DNA from: Oscillospiraceae bacterium
GTDB lineage: Bacteria > Bacillota > Clostridia > Oscillospirales > Ruminococcaceae
Reading direction: 5' to 3'
DNA: 64,000 nt
NCBI GenBank assembly: GCA_017460955.1
Contig: JAFTZY010000002.1
Coordinates: forward strand, 1 to 64,000
The notes beneath the pieces were generated by a model. That model saw only the letters and a list, made by a program, of their open reading frames with translations. It was not told the origin of the DNA and searched no databases. Positions 8,350 through 17,081 of this stretch are shown here, in pieces (the stretch's first letter is position 1; each line of letters starts with the position of its first letter). Position numbers and translations under genes: made by a program.

Positions 8350-9468
8350 TTACTTCTGGAGCGTGCCGTGGGAGAGGGATTTGAGGTAGGCATGGATGAA
8401 GCCGTCGAGGTCCCCGTCCATCACGGCGGTGATGTTGCCGACCTCAAAGCCCGTGCGCAGATCCTTGACGAGCGTGTAGGGCATAAAGACGTAGGAGCGG
8501 ATCTGGGCACCCCAGCCGATCTCCTTCTGCACGCCCTTGATGTCGGAGATCTTCTCGAGGTGCTCACGCTCCTTGATCTCGACGAGCTTCGAGCGCAGCA
8601 TCTTCATGGCGTAGTCACGGTTCTGGTACTGGCTGCGCTGGGTCTGGCAGGAGACCACGATGCCCGTGGGCTTGTGGATGAGACGCACGGCGGAGCTGGT
8701 CTTGTTGACCTTCTGGCCGCCGGCACCGGAGGAGCGGTACACCTCCATTTCGAGGTCCTCCGGACGGATGTCCACCTCGATGGTGTCGTCGATCTCGGGC
8801 ATGACCTCCACAGCGGCAAACGAGGTCTGCCGTCTGCCGGAGGAATCGAAGGGCGACACGCGCACCAGGCGGTGTACGCCGGCCTCGGATTTGAGATAGC
8901 CGTAGGCATTCTCACCCTCGACCATGAGCGAGGCGCTTTTCAGGCCTGCCTCATCGCCGTCGAGGTAGTCGAGCAGCTGCACCTTGAAATTGTGGCGCTC
9001 AGCCCAGCGGTTATACATTCTGTAGAGCATTTCGGCCCAGTCCTGTGCCTCGGTGCCGCCGGCGCCGGGGTGGAAGGTCAGGATGGCATTGCGGCCGTCG
9101 TATTCGCCCGACAGAAGGGTCTCGAGGTTCTTGTTCTCGAGGTCCTGCTTGAAGGAGGCCATTTCGGTGACGATCTCATTCTGCATTTCCTCGTCCTCTT
9201 CCTCCATGCACAGCTCGATCATGGTCTGGATGTCCTCGAGCCGCTCCTCCATCTTTTCAAATCCTGCGATCTTATTTTCGAGCTGCTTGGTCTTTTGCAG
9301 CACCTTCTGGGAGTTTTCCAGGTCATCCCAGAAGCCCTCGGCAGCCGCCTGCTCCTGGAGCTGCGCGACCTCCTCGCGTGCGGGCGCGATGCGCAGGACC
9401 TCGCCGAGCTCCTCGAGCTCCTTGCGGTAGGTGTTCATTTCGACTTTCAGTTCATCCAGTAAAATCAT
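8350..9468 (-). CDS. prfB: Peptide chain release factor 2
   Basis: RF2 reads UAA/UGA and triggers peptide release on the ribosome. Present are the SPF stop-recognition motif (near residue 205) and the GGQ catalytic loop in SSGAGGQKVNKTSSAVRL (near 250). The start is ATG 9468, 8 nt after GGAGA; upstream in-frame codons lie beyond the promoter's expected start. The 372-residue frame is continuous from residue 1. The in-frame UGA and +1 frameshift (CUU UGA near codon 25) that autoregulates many prfB genes are absent; the codons there are GAG GTC CTG CGC. The gene ends with TAA. Confidence 0.96.
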   Translation of the reverse strand: MILLDELKVEMNTYRKELEELGEVLRIAPAREEVAQLQEQAAAEGFWDDLENSQKVLQKTKQLENKIAGFEKMEERLEDIQTMIELCMEEEDEEMQNEIVTEMASFKQDLENKNLETLLSGEYDGRNAILTFHPGAGGTEAQDWAEMLYRMYNRWAERHNFKVQLLDYLDGDEAGLKSASLMVEGENAYGYLKSEAGVHRLVRVSPFDSSGRRQTSFAAVEVMPEIDDTIEVDIRPEDLEMEVYRSSGAGGQKVNKTSSAVRLIHKPTGIVVSCQTQRSQYQNRDYAMKMLRSKLVEIKEREHLEKISDIKGVQKEIGWGAQIRSYVFMPYTLVKDLRTGFEVGNITAVMDGDLDGFIHAYLKSLSHGTLQK

Positions 9469-9512
9469 AATGTTTTCTCCTATACTCGGTTCGTGAATGG
9501 GATGCATCTACT

Positions 9513-9541
9513 ATTATACACCTTTTTATAGGCAATTGCAA
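9513..9541 (-). promoter_or_regulatory. Promoter of prfB
   Basis: Minus strand TTGCAA, 17-bp spacer, TATAAT; no extended -10. Confidence 0.85.
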
Positions 9542-9644
9542 GGGGTTTGTGCAAAATTGGCGGGAATGGGGGCGCAGACTTGATAGGGCCTGTCAAGTTT
9601 AGCCGCTGACTTCTGAAATCTCCACCTTTTCTGAATATTGTGGG

Positions 9645-9674
9645 TTGCGTCCCATTATGTCACTATTGTATAAT
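9645..9674 (+). promoter_or_regulatory. Probable promoter of the GH30-CE1 gene
   Basis: TTGCGT (9645-9650), 18-bp spacer, TATAAT (9669-9674). The spacing is less canonical than at other promoters in the window. Confidence 0.6.
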
Positions 9675-9735
9675 AGTAATATCAGATAACAAAATCACGA
9701 ACCGTATATTTTTCAAGGTAAGGGGGACACATCTT

Positions 9736-12645
9736 ATGAAACACAGATTCATCCGCAGATTGCTCTCAGCCGCCGCCGCAGGCGCCCTGCTCCTGACGGG
9801 GATCCCGGCCGTTCCGGCATCCGTTCCGATGGAGGCACAGGCTGCCACGCTCTGCACGATCGACACCACCAAGACCTACCAGTCCGTGCGGGGCTTCGGC
9901 GGCATCAACCTGCCCGAGTGGATCTCGCAGGGCGACATGACCGATGCACAGGTGCAGAAGGCCTTCGGCAACGGCGAGGACGAGCTGGGTCTGACGATCC
10001 TGCGCATCTACGTCAGCGACGACAGCAATTCCTGGCGTATCGCCGTACCCACCGCCAAGCGTGCGCAGGCCCTGGGTGCCACGGTCTTTGCAACGCCGTG
10101 GAATCCGCCCGCCTCCATCCGCAAGAACGGAAACGGCGATATCTACTCGGGCAAGTACCAGCTCGATCTTTCCAAGCAGAAGGAATATGCACAGCACCTC
10201 AACAGCTATGTCAAGTACATGGAGGGGCAGGGCATCGACCTGTATGCCATCTCCGTGCAGAACGAGCCCGATTACGCAGCAGAATGGACCTACTGGTCCG
10301 CCAATGACCTGGCAAGCTTCATCGCCAATTACGGCAAGGACGTCACCGCCGGGACCAATGCCAAGCTCATGAGCCCGGAGAGCTTCCAGTACCGTAAGGA
10401 CATCTACACCCCCATCCTGAACAATGCCCAGGCCTTCGCCAACACCGACCTGTTCGGTACGCATTTCTACGGCACACAGCGCTCCCAGATGGATTATCCG
10501 GCGCTGGAGAATTCCGGCAAGGAGATCTGGATGACCGAGGTCTATGTGCCCAATTCCGAGGCCGATTCCGCCAACCGCTGGCCCGAGGCCGTGAGCGTGG
10601 CCGAGAACATCCACAACGGTCTGGTCGTCGGCAACCTCAATGCCTATGTATGGTGGTACATCCGCCGCAGCTACGGCCTTCTGACCGAGGACGGCAAGAT
10701 CTCCAAGCGCGGCTACTGCATGGCACAGTACTCCAAGTTCGTCCGCCCCGGCAGTGTGCGTCTGGACGTGACCGAGCAGCCCGAATCCGGTGTCTATGTA
10801 TCCGCCTACCGCACGCCCTCCAATCAGGTGGCAGTCGTTGCGGTCAACAACAGCGATAACGGCTATGCACAGCAGTTCTCCATCAACGGTCAGATCTCGA
10901 ACGTGGACCGCTGGCGCACCACGGGCGATGAGAACCTTGCCAAGACCCTGGACCTCGAGCACGAGAGCTCCACCTTCTGGGCACAGCTCCCCGCCCGCAG
11001 CGTTTCCACCTTCGTCATCACCCTTGACGGCGATGTGGTCATTGAACCGACCCAGCCCACCGAGCCCGGTCCGGATGACAACGGCTTCTATTTCCACGAT
11101 ACCTTTGAGGACAGTGTGGATTCCTGGGAGGGCCACGGCGCAGCCGATGTCACCCAGAGCGGCCGCACCCCCATGGAGGGGACCAATGCCCTGCTGGCCC
11201 AGAACCGCACCGGTACCTGGAACGGCGCACAGAAGGTCCTCGATACCCGCACCTTCAAGGCCGGCACCGCCTACAGCTTCAGCGCCTGCGCCTGCTTCCT
11301 TGAGGGCGGCATCCACCAGGATTTCAAGCTGACGATGCAGTACACGGATGCAAACGGTGAGACCAAATTTGCCGGCATCGATGAGCAGACAGCCCTGCGC
11401 GGGCAGTACGTCCAGCTTTCCAACGAGCGCTTCACCATCCCCGAGGGGGCAAGCGACGTGATGATCTACGTCGAGAACCCCTCCGGCACCGGCAATTTCT
11501 ACATCGACGAGGTCTACGGTGCCGTTGCAGGCACGGCCATCGAGGGCCCGGCTGCACAGACGTGGTTAAAGGGTGACCTCAACCGTGACGGTGTCATCAA
11601 TGTCATCGACCTTGCCCTTGCCAAGCGCGGGCTGACCACGGGCTTTGGCAACATCCTGACAGAAGCAGCCCTTGACGTGAACGACTCGAACGAGGCAACG
11701 CTCACCGATGCCATCGCCCTGCAGAAATTCATCATCCGTGAGATCGACGCATTTGAGGCCGGCGAGGACACGGTCACCGATACCCCCGTACAGAGCGGGG
11801 ACCAGAACCAGGAGGACACGCCCGTGACCGCCATGAGCATGTCGGAATTCACCGCACAGTGCGCACCGAAGGTCATCGAGTCCGAGCCGTATGATTCCCA
11901 CAACGAGGTCGCAGGCCGTGCCTACGGTACGATCCAGAGCGGCACCTATTATTCCACGACCTGCGGCAGGGAAAAGCCCTACAACATCCTGCTCCCGGCG
12001 GGCTACACCGAGTCCAAGCAGTATCCGGTCCTGTATGTGATGCACGGCTACTGGGAGAACCAGGACCGCATGATCATCCAGGGCAACGGCACGATGTACA
12101 CCCGGCAGATCATCGGCAATGCCATTGCCGAGGGGGCTGCCAAGGACATGATCGTGGTATTCCCGTACATCTACTCGAGCGCCACGCAGCCGGACTGCAC
12201 GGCGATGGATGATGCGAACAATGCGGCCTATGACAACTTCATCAACGATCTGACAAAGGATCTGATGCCCCATATCGAATCGACCTACAGTGTCAAGACG
12301 GGCCGTGAAAACACCGCCATCACGGGCTTTTCGATGGGCGGCAGAGAGTCCCTGCTCATCGGCATGCAGCGCAGTGATCTGTTCGGCTATGTCGGTGCGA
12401 TCTGCCCGGCACCGGGCGTGACGGGCGCATTCAAGTGGGAGAGCGGCAAGGAGCCGTACCTGCTGATGATCACCGCCGGCAGCAATGACACGGTCGTATA
12501 CAACAACCCGGAGAATTATCACAACAGCTTCACGCAGAACGGAGTACCGCATATCTGGCACTATGTCAACGGCGGCTACCATGGGGATAATTCCATCCAG
12601 GCACATCTGTACAACTTCTGCCGGTTCGCTTTCCAGGCAGCCTAA
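9736..12645 (+). CDS. Cellulosomal xylanase/esterase: GH30 - CBM22 - dockerin - CE1
   Basis: Secreted bifunctional hemicellulase of 969 residues. A signal peptide (1-37, ending AQA) precedes a GH30 (xylanase/glucuronoxylanase-type) domain at about 38-430, with acid/base E177 (VQNEP) and nucleophile E268 (WMTEVY). A CBM22-like beta-sandwich follows (about 450-595). A type I dockerin (about 612-675) has two calcium loops, DLNRDGVINVID and DVNDSNEATLTD. A C-terminal CE1-type esterase (about 700-969) has nucleophile S866 in GFSMGG and a likely catalytic His in GGYHGD. Family knowledge predicts xylan cleavage plus acetyl/feruloyl ester removal on the cellulosome. The dockerin is internal rather than terminal. 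The start at 9736 gives the signal peptide directly; upstream codons do not. Confidence 0.93.
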   Translation: MKHRFIRRLLSAAAAGALLLTGIPAVPASVPMEAQAATLCTIDTTKTYQSVRGFGGINLPEWISQGDMTDAQVQKAFGNGEDELGLTILRIYVSDDSNSWRIAVPTAKRAQALGATVFATPWNPPASIRKNGNGDIYSGKYQLDLSKQKEYAQHLNSYVKYMEGQGIDLYAISVQNEPDYAAEWTYWSANDLASFIANYGKDVTAGTNAKLMSPESFQYRKDIYTPILNNAQAFANTDLFGTHFYGTQRSQMDYPALENSGKEIWMTEVYVPNSEADSANRWPEAVSVAENIHNGLVVGNLNAYVWWYIRRSYGLLTEDGKISKRGYCMAQYSKFVRPGSVRLDVTEQPESGVYVSAYRTPSNQVAVVAVNNSDNGYAQQFSINGQISNVDRWRTTGDENLAKTLDLEHESSTFWAQLPARSVSTFVITLDGDVVIEPTQPTEPGPDDNGFYFHDTFEDSVDSWEGHGAADVTQSGRTPMEGTNALLAQNRTGTWNGAQKVLDTRTFKAGTAYSFSACACFLEGGIHQDFKLTMQYTDANGETKFAGIDEQTALRGQYVQLSNERFTIPEGASDVMIYVENPSGTGNFYIDEVYGAVAGTAIEGPAAQTWLKGDLNRDGVINVIDLALAKRGLTTGFGNILTEAALDVNDSNEATLTDAIALQKFIIREIDAFEAGEDTVTDTPVQSGDQNQEDTPVTAMSMSEFTAQCAPKVIESEPYDSHNEVAGRAYGTIQSGTYYSTTCGREKPYNILLPAGYTESKQYPVLYVMHGYWENQDRMIIQGNGTMYTRQIIGNAIAEGAAKDMIVVFPYIYSSATQPDCTAMDDANNAAYDNFINDLTKDLMPHIESTYSVKTGRENTAITGFSMGGRESLLIGMQRSDLFGYVGAICPAPGVTGAFKWESGKEPYLLMITAGSNDTVVYNNPENYHNSFTQNGVPHIWHYVNGGYHGDNSIQAHLYNFCRFAFQAA

Positions 12646-12790
12646 GCGGGGAGCCCCCGCTGGCGACCGACATCGAGTCAGGATACTGTCCGAGATGGAG
12701 CAGTCCCGGTAATGGATATAAAACCGGGGCGACCGCCTCCCAATGCGCAGCATGCTGCGCAAAGGTCGGCGATTACTCTCCGAGAGTGTG
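12646..12790 (+). other. Hairpin-rich 3' region after the xylanase
   Basis: Non-coding run of consecutive hairpins: GCGGGG/CCCCGC (12646-12660), CCCGGT/ACCGGG (12704-12727), GACC/GGTC (12731-12767) enclosing the perfect palindrome TGCGCAGCATGCTGCGCA (12744-12761), and ACTCT/AGAGT (12775-12787). It may be a structured 3' UTR or small RNA. No known family is recognised. Confidence 0.4.
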
Positions 12791-12817
12791 CTTCTAACCT
12801 CTCACCTCTAACATCTG
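12791..12817. repeat. Heptamer array CTNACCT
   Basis: CTAACCT, CTCACCT, CTAACAT units between the xylanase gene and its terminator. Confidence 0.75.
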
Positions 12818-12850
12818 AAAGAGGGTCCCCGCTTTGCGGGGACTCTCTTT
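12818..12850 (+). terminator. Terminator of the GH30-CE1 gene (possibly bidirectional)
   Basis: Stem AAAGAGGGTCCCCGC/GCGGGGACTCTCTTT with a three-base loop. The A and T runs at the two ends allow use on both strands. Confidence 0.88.
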
Positions 12851-12861
12851 GTCAAAAAAAC

Positions 12862-12888
12862 ACAGGAAGGCCGGATCAGCCTTCCTGT
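12862..12888 (-). terminator. Terminator of the aldose 1-epimerase gene
   Basis: Ten-bp stem ACAGGAAGGC/GCCTTCCTGT, followed on the minus strand by GTTTTTTTG. Confidence 0.9.
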
Positions 12889-12907
12889 ATGCGGGGGAGA
12901 ATCCGCC

Positions 12908-13924
12908 TTATTCCTCAGTAAGCGTATAGAAATGCTGGCGGAACGCAGTCTTCCCCCCGGGGGCGAGCTCCCGGTAGCCGGACAGGGCGGGCGGGATGTC
13001 GAGATTCGGGGCATCGATCATGGCGCTCATGGGCTCGGGGCAGAAATACCCGTTGAAGCCCTTGTCGTTCCAGAAGATCCAGAAGCGGTATTCCTCACCG
13101 ACCTCATAGCAGATGCGTTTGCCGCTGTCGAGATCCTCCATCAGGATGCCGTAGAGGTCCTCTCCGTCCACACTCATGTGCTCGGCAAAATACATCTCAT
13201 TGTCAATGTTCTGCAATACGGGACAACGGGCACCGCTGCGGTATTCCAGATCCTGCATCGTCAGCTCCGCCGTCTCCAGCGTCGGCAGACACCGGGCATT
13301 GAGCAGCCAGCGCTTGCCGATGGGCGCGGTGATGCGCTCATCCTTCTCACGGGCGCCCGTCACGAACGGGGAATTGATCGTCGTATGGGTGGCCACCGAC
13401 ACGGGCAGCTGCTTGTCCGCAGAGAGGTTCTCGAGCGTGAATTCGTATTCCAGTCCGCACGCCGAGAGCGTGAAGCGGAACCGCGCACGGAAGGAGACCG
13501 GCAGGTACTGGAAGAACGGATCGTGCTCGTCATACACATACTCCGTCACGCACCATGCGCAGTTGGCATCGGCTGCATGCTCCACGACCGTGTGGCTGCG
13601 CTTGTGCAGAAAGCCGTGGATGTGGTTGTTGTACGGTGCCTTCTCGTTCACCGGCAGATGATAGACGGCATCGCTCGTTTTCAGCACACCGTCCGCAAAG
13701 CGGTTGGGCAGGTACAGCGTCGGCAGGCCCCATACCTCCGCGGACTTGATGAGCTCCTCAAAGGTGTTGTCCTCCTTGAAACGGAAGAACTCGATCCCGT
13801 TTGTCTCATCCCGCAGACGGACCACATTCGATCCGAGATCCGGGGCGATCAGTGCCGTGTAGCCGCCGGCATCAAGCCGGACACAGGGCATATTGCCCCA
13901 CTGCATCATTTGTGTCTGGTTCAT
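12908..13924 (-). CDS. Aldose 1-epimerase family protein
   Basis: A 338-residue protein of the aldose 1-epimerase/galactose mutarotase-like fold. Landmarks are TALIAPDLGSNVVRLRD near the N-terminus, the NNHIHGFLH stretch with the catalytic-type His (family pattern NPTNHGF/IHG), and VATHTTINSPF for the second conserved His. The family interconverts alpha and beta anomers of free sugars in the cytosol; the exact sugar is not predictable. ATG 13924 follows GGAGC and a promoter. The frame remains open upstream past the promoter, so longer starts are rejected. Monocistronic, close to the xylanase, and a plausible handler of released sugars. Confidence 0.85.
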   Translation of the reverse strand: MNQTQMMQWGNMPCVRLDAGGYTALIAPDLGSNVVRLRDETNGIEFFRFKEDNTFEELIKSAEVWGLPTLYLPNRFADGVLKTSDAVYHLPVNEKAPYNNHIHGFLHKRSHTVVEHAADANCAWCVTEYVYDEHDPFFQYLPVSFRARFRFTLSACGLEYEFTLENLSADKQLPVSVATHTTINSPFVTGAREKDERITAPIGKRWLLNARCLPTLETAELTMQDLEYRSGARCPVLQNIDNEMYFAEHMSVDGEDLYGILMEDLDSGKRICYEVGEEYRFWIFWNDKGFNGYFCPEPMSAMIDAPNLDIPPALSGYRELAPGGKTAFRQHFYTLTEE

Positions 13925-13969
13925 GGAAATTGCTCCTCTCTGTTGCCGGTGCGTCCCGGCGTTTTCTTC

Positions 13970-13998
13970 ATTATAAACCTTTTTGGCGCGTTTGTCCA
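13970..13998 (-). promoter_or_regulatory. Promoter of the aldose 1-epimerase gene
   Basis: Minus strand TGGACA, 17-bp spacer, TATAAT. Confidence 0.8.
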
Positions 13999-14086
13999 GA
14001 GATTCCGGAAAATGTCCCCGATTTGCACAGACAGTCTCCTCGTATTTGTGCATTTTCACGAAAATCACCGCGTTCCTGCCATGTTC

Positions 14087-14115
14087 TTGCAAATACAGGG
14101 ATTTCGTGATATAAT
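14087..14115 (+). promoter_or_regulatory. Promoter of the yfhO-like gene
   Basis: TTGCAA (14087-14092), 17-bp spacer, TATAAT (14110-14115), extended -10 TGA. Confidence 0.85.
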
Positions 14116-14191
14116 AAGCAGTGGATTTCGCCGCACGCGGCGTGCATTATCATAGCTTTTCGGAGAGAAACGTGAGGAGGAAGCATTTACA

Positions 14192-17014
14192 ATGTCAAAA
14201 AAGAAGCGTGCTGCGCTGAAGGAACAGCCGGCGCAGGAAGCGCATACAGAAAGCCGGCAGCACAGGCCCGATCTGCGTGGGATCGGCGCATTTGTGCGGA
14301 AACAGATCCTGGACAAGCGCTGGTACATCATCGCCTTCTGCCTGCCCGTCATTCTGCTGTACATCGCCTATGCCATCTTCGGACTCTACCCCTTCGGGGA
14401 GAAATCCGTGCTGGCACTGGACCTCAATGCGCAGTACGTCTACTATTTCGAGGCGCTGCGAGATGCCCTGCACGGGGACGGGAGCATCTTCTATAACTGG
14501 AGCCGCAACCTCTCGGGCGGCTTCATGGGGATCATCGGGTACTACCTGGCAAGTCCCTTCACCCTCATCGTCATGCTCCTGCCGGAGAAAATGCTCCTGA
14601 CGAGCCTTCTGCTCATGATCCTGGCCAAGGTCGGCTCCGCGGGCGTGACGTTCAGCCTGTACCTGCAAAAGTCCAAGCACTTAGAGCCCTTCCATGCCAC
14701 GATCTTTTCGCTCCTCTATGCGCTCATGGCCTACATGGTCATCCAGACCATCGACCCGATGTGGCTCGACGGCCTTGTGATGCTCCCGCTCATCGTGCGC
14801 GGTGTGGAGATCCTGGTCGATGACGGCAAAAAGCTCTATTTCATCATCCCGGCGGCGATCATGTTCATCGCCAATTTCTACATCGGGTATATGATCGGCA
14901 TCTTCTCGGCGTTCTATTTCCTGTACTACCTCTGCTTCGGGACCGAAAAGCGCTTCGGGGAGCCGATGAACTACGTCTGGATCCTCTGCCGCTTCGCGGC
15001 ATCCGCGATCACCGCCGTCATGCTCTGCGCGATCCTCGTGCTGCCGGTGGTGTATGCGCTCTCGCTCGGAAAGTTCCAGTTCTCCAAGCCCGATTATTCC
15101 TTCCGGCTGCAATTCGACCCGCTCGATGTCCTCGGGCAGCTCCTGACCTGTCAGTACGACTCGGTCAATGTCCAGGGCAGTCCGGAGCTCTACTGCGGCA
15201 TCCTGACGGTGGTCCTGCTGCCGCTGTACTTCCTCTCGGAGCGCATCACCCTGCGCCGCAAGCTCGGATATGGCTTGCTGCTCATCGTGATGTATTTCAG
15301 CATGTACATCAAGCCCGTGGACATGCTCTGGCACGGCGGACAGGTCCCCAACTGGCTGCCCTTCCGCTATTCGTTCATCCTCTCCTTCCTGCTGCTGTGC
15401 ATGGCAGCCACGGCCTTCCGGGAGCTCCCGCACATCCGCAAAAAGTGGCTGGGCGGCATCTTCTTCGGGCTCCTGGCCGGGATCCTCTTTCTGAGCACGC
15501 AGGGCTACGAGCATCTGGACATCATGAAGTCCATCTGGCTGTCCATCGGCCTTGCAGCCGTGTACCTCCTGCTCCTGTACGGGCAGTATCAGAAGCGCAC
15601 CGCCGTGCTCTTCCCCCTGCTTTTGCTCCTGTCCTGCTCCGGAGAGCTCTTGTTCAACAGCGTGCAGACCATGAAGAGCGTGGACAAGGAGGTCATCTAC
15701 TCCTCCGTGACGTCCTACCGCACCTTCATGCAGTCCGGCCGCGCTGCCACGCGCACGATGGAGCACTACGACGAGGCCCACGGTGACCACAAGCTCTACC
15801 ATGCGGAAAAGACCTTCTCGCGCACGGTCAATGACGACATTGCCTTCGGTCTGAAGGGCCTGACGCATTCGAGCTCGGTCATGAACGAGCGGATCCTCGA
15901 CTTCATCCAGGCGCTCGGCTACAATGCCAGGAGCTATTACTCGCGGTATGACGGCTCCACGGAGCTGACCGACTCGCTCCTTGGCATCCGCTATGTCCTC
16001 GACCGCGGGGACACCTACCAGCGCACGCTCCTCCATCCGGGGTATGTACGGGTGGCCGATTACAGCTATGAGGACCGGGATGACCGGGACGATGACGGGG
16101 ATCCCAAGTCCAAGACCATCAGCGTCTACGAGAACCCGGATGCACTCTCGGTTGCCTACATGGTGGATGCCCAGATCCTGCGGGTCGATCATCTGGGCAA
16201 TGACGATCCCTTCCGGAGCCAGAATGTCTTTATGAGCAGCATGATCGGGCAGGTGGATTTCGGAGAGGGTGCCGTCATCAACGGCGGCCTGCCGTTCTTC
16301 CGTCCCGTCACGGTGGACGAGCCGGTGCTGGGTGAGGTGACCGTGTCCGATGTGGACGAGCAGAAGCGCTACACCTCGACCGGTGCGGGCGACCCGACGA
16401 TCGACTACTGCTTCACGGTCGAGAGCACCGACCGGATCTACGCCTTTCTCAAGACCAAGAGCGAGCAGAAGGCCAATCTGTGGCTGGGTGTATGGGATGA
16501 GGAGAAGGCAAAGTATGATTTCAAGGGCTTCGGCACCTATTTTGAGACACGCAATTACTGCATCCTGGACCTTGGCACCTACGAGCCGGGCACGCGGGTG
16601 GCACTGCGCGTGACGGTGGACAATGACGAGGGCTTTGTCACGATCAAGGCACCGCTGTTCTGCTATTTTGACGAGGCGCTCTTCCATGAGCAGCTCGAGC
16701 TGCTCAAGGCCGGACAGATGGAGGTCACGAAATTCCGCGACACCTATGTGGAGGGGACGGTGACGGCTGCTGAAAATCAGGTGCTCTTCACGAGCATTCC
16801 CGCCGAGCCCGGCTGGACCGTGCGCGTGGACGGCAAGGTCGTCGAGCCGAAAACCGCCCTCAAGGCGACCATGTGCGTGGAGCTCACCCCCGGTACGCAT
16901 ACGGTCAGCTTCTCGTACTTCCCGCCCGGACTCTTCCCCGGCATCCTCCTGTTCCTCGGCGGCATCGGCATGTGCGTAGTGTTCTGGCGAATGGACAGAA
17001 AGCGGGAAGCGTGA
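14192..17014 (+). CDS. YfhO family membrane protein (GT-C-like fold)
   Basis: A 940-residue polytopic protein with a basic cytosolic N-terminus and about 13 membrane helices over residues 45-500. A large extracytoplasmic domain (about 500-905) and a final helix (about 910-930) complete it. The first loop carries DLNAQYVYYFEALRDALHG and the NWSRNLSGGF segment typical of YfhO proteins. In B. subtilis and Listeria, YfhO members take part in glycosylating wall teichoic or lipoteichoic acids. The substrate here is inferred only by family. The start has GAGGAGG 11 nt upstream. Transcribed alone, with a shared terminator at 17040. Confidence 0.9.
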   Translation: MSKKKRAALKEQPAQEAHTESRQHRPDLRGIGAFVRKQILDKRWYIIAFCLPVILLYIAYAIFGLYPFGEKSVLALDLNAQYVYYFEALRDALHGDGSIFYNWSRNLSGGFMGIIGYYLASPFTLIVMLLPEKMLLTSLLLMILAKVGSAGVTFSLYLQKSKHLEPFHATIFSLLYALMAYMVIQTIDPMWLDGLVMLPLIVRGVEILVDDGKKLYFIIPAAIMFIANFYIGYMIGIFSAFYFLYYLCFGTEKRFGEPMNYVWILCRFAASAITAVMLCAILVLPVVYALSLGKFQFSKPDYSFRLQFDPLDVLGQLLTCQYDSVNVQGSPELYCGILTVVLLPLYFLSERITLRRKLGYGLLLIVMYFSMYIKPVDMLWHGGQVPNWLPFRYSFILSFLLLCMAATAFRELPHIRKKWLGGIFFGLLAGILFLSTQGYEHLDIMKSIWLSIGLAAVYLLLLYGQYQKRTAVLFPLLLLLSCSGELLFNSVQTMKSVDKEVIYSSVTSYRTFMQSGRAATRTMEHYDEAHGDHKLYHAEKTFSRTVNDDIAFGLKGLTHSSSVMNERILDFIQALGYNARSYYSRYDGSTELTDSLLGIRYVLDRGDTYQRTLLHPGYVRVADYSYEDRDDRDDDGDPKSKTISVYENPDALSVAYMVDAQILRVDHLGNDDPFRSQNVFMSSMIGQVDFGEGAVINGGLPFFRPVTVDEPVLGEVTVSDVDEQKRYTSTGAGDPTIDYCFTVESTDRIYAFLKTKSEQKANLWLGVWDEEKAKYDFKGFGTYFETRNYCILDLGTYEPGTRVALRVTVDNDEGFVTIKAPLFCYFDEALFHEQLELLKAGQMEVTKFRDTYVEGTVTAAENQVLFTSIPAEPGWTVRVDGKVVEPKTALKATMCVELTPGTHTVSFSYFPPGLFPGILLFLGGIGMCVVFWRMDRKREA

Positions 17015-17039
17015 GATGACCTCCCCCTAAAAAACAAAA

Positions 17040-17059
17040 CCCCCGGTCCATGCCGGGGG
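17040..17059. terminator. Bidirectional terminator between yfhO-like and GH5 genes
   Basis: CCCCCGG-tccatg-CCGGGGG flanked by A-rich and T-rich runs on both sides; it serves both converging genes. Confidence 0.92.
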
Positions 17060-17081
17060 TTTGTATGTTTGTGGGGGAAGC

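Noticed and set aside
8350..9507. Longer prfB starting upstream of 9468
   Set aside because: The extra codons lack a ribosome binding site and reach almost to the -10 element. MILLDELKVEMNTY is the expected start.
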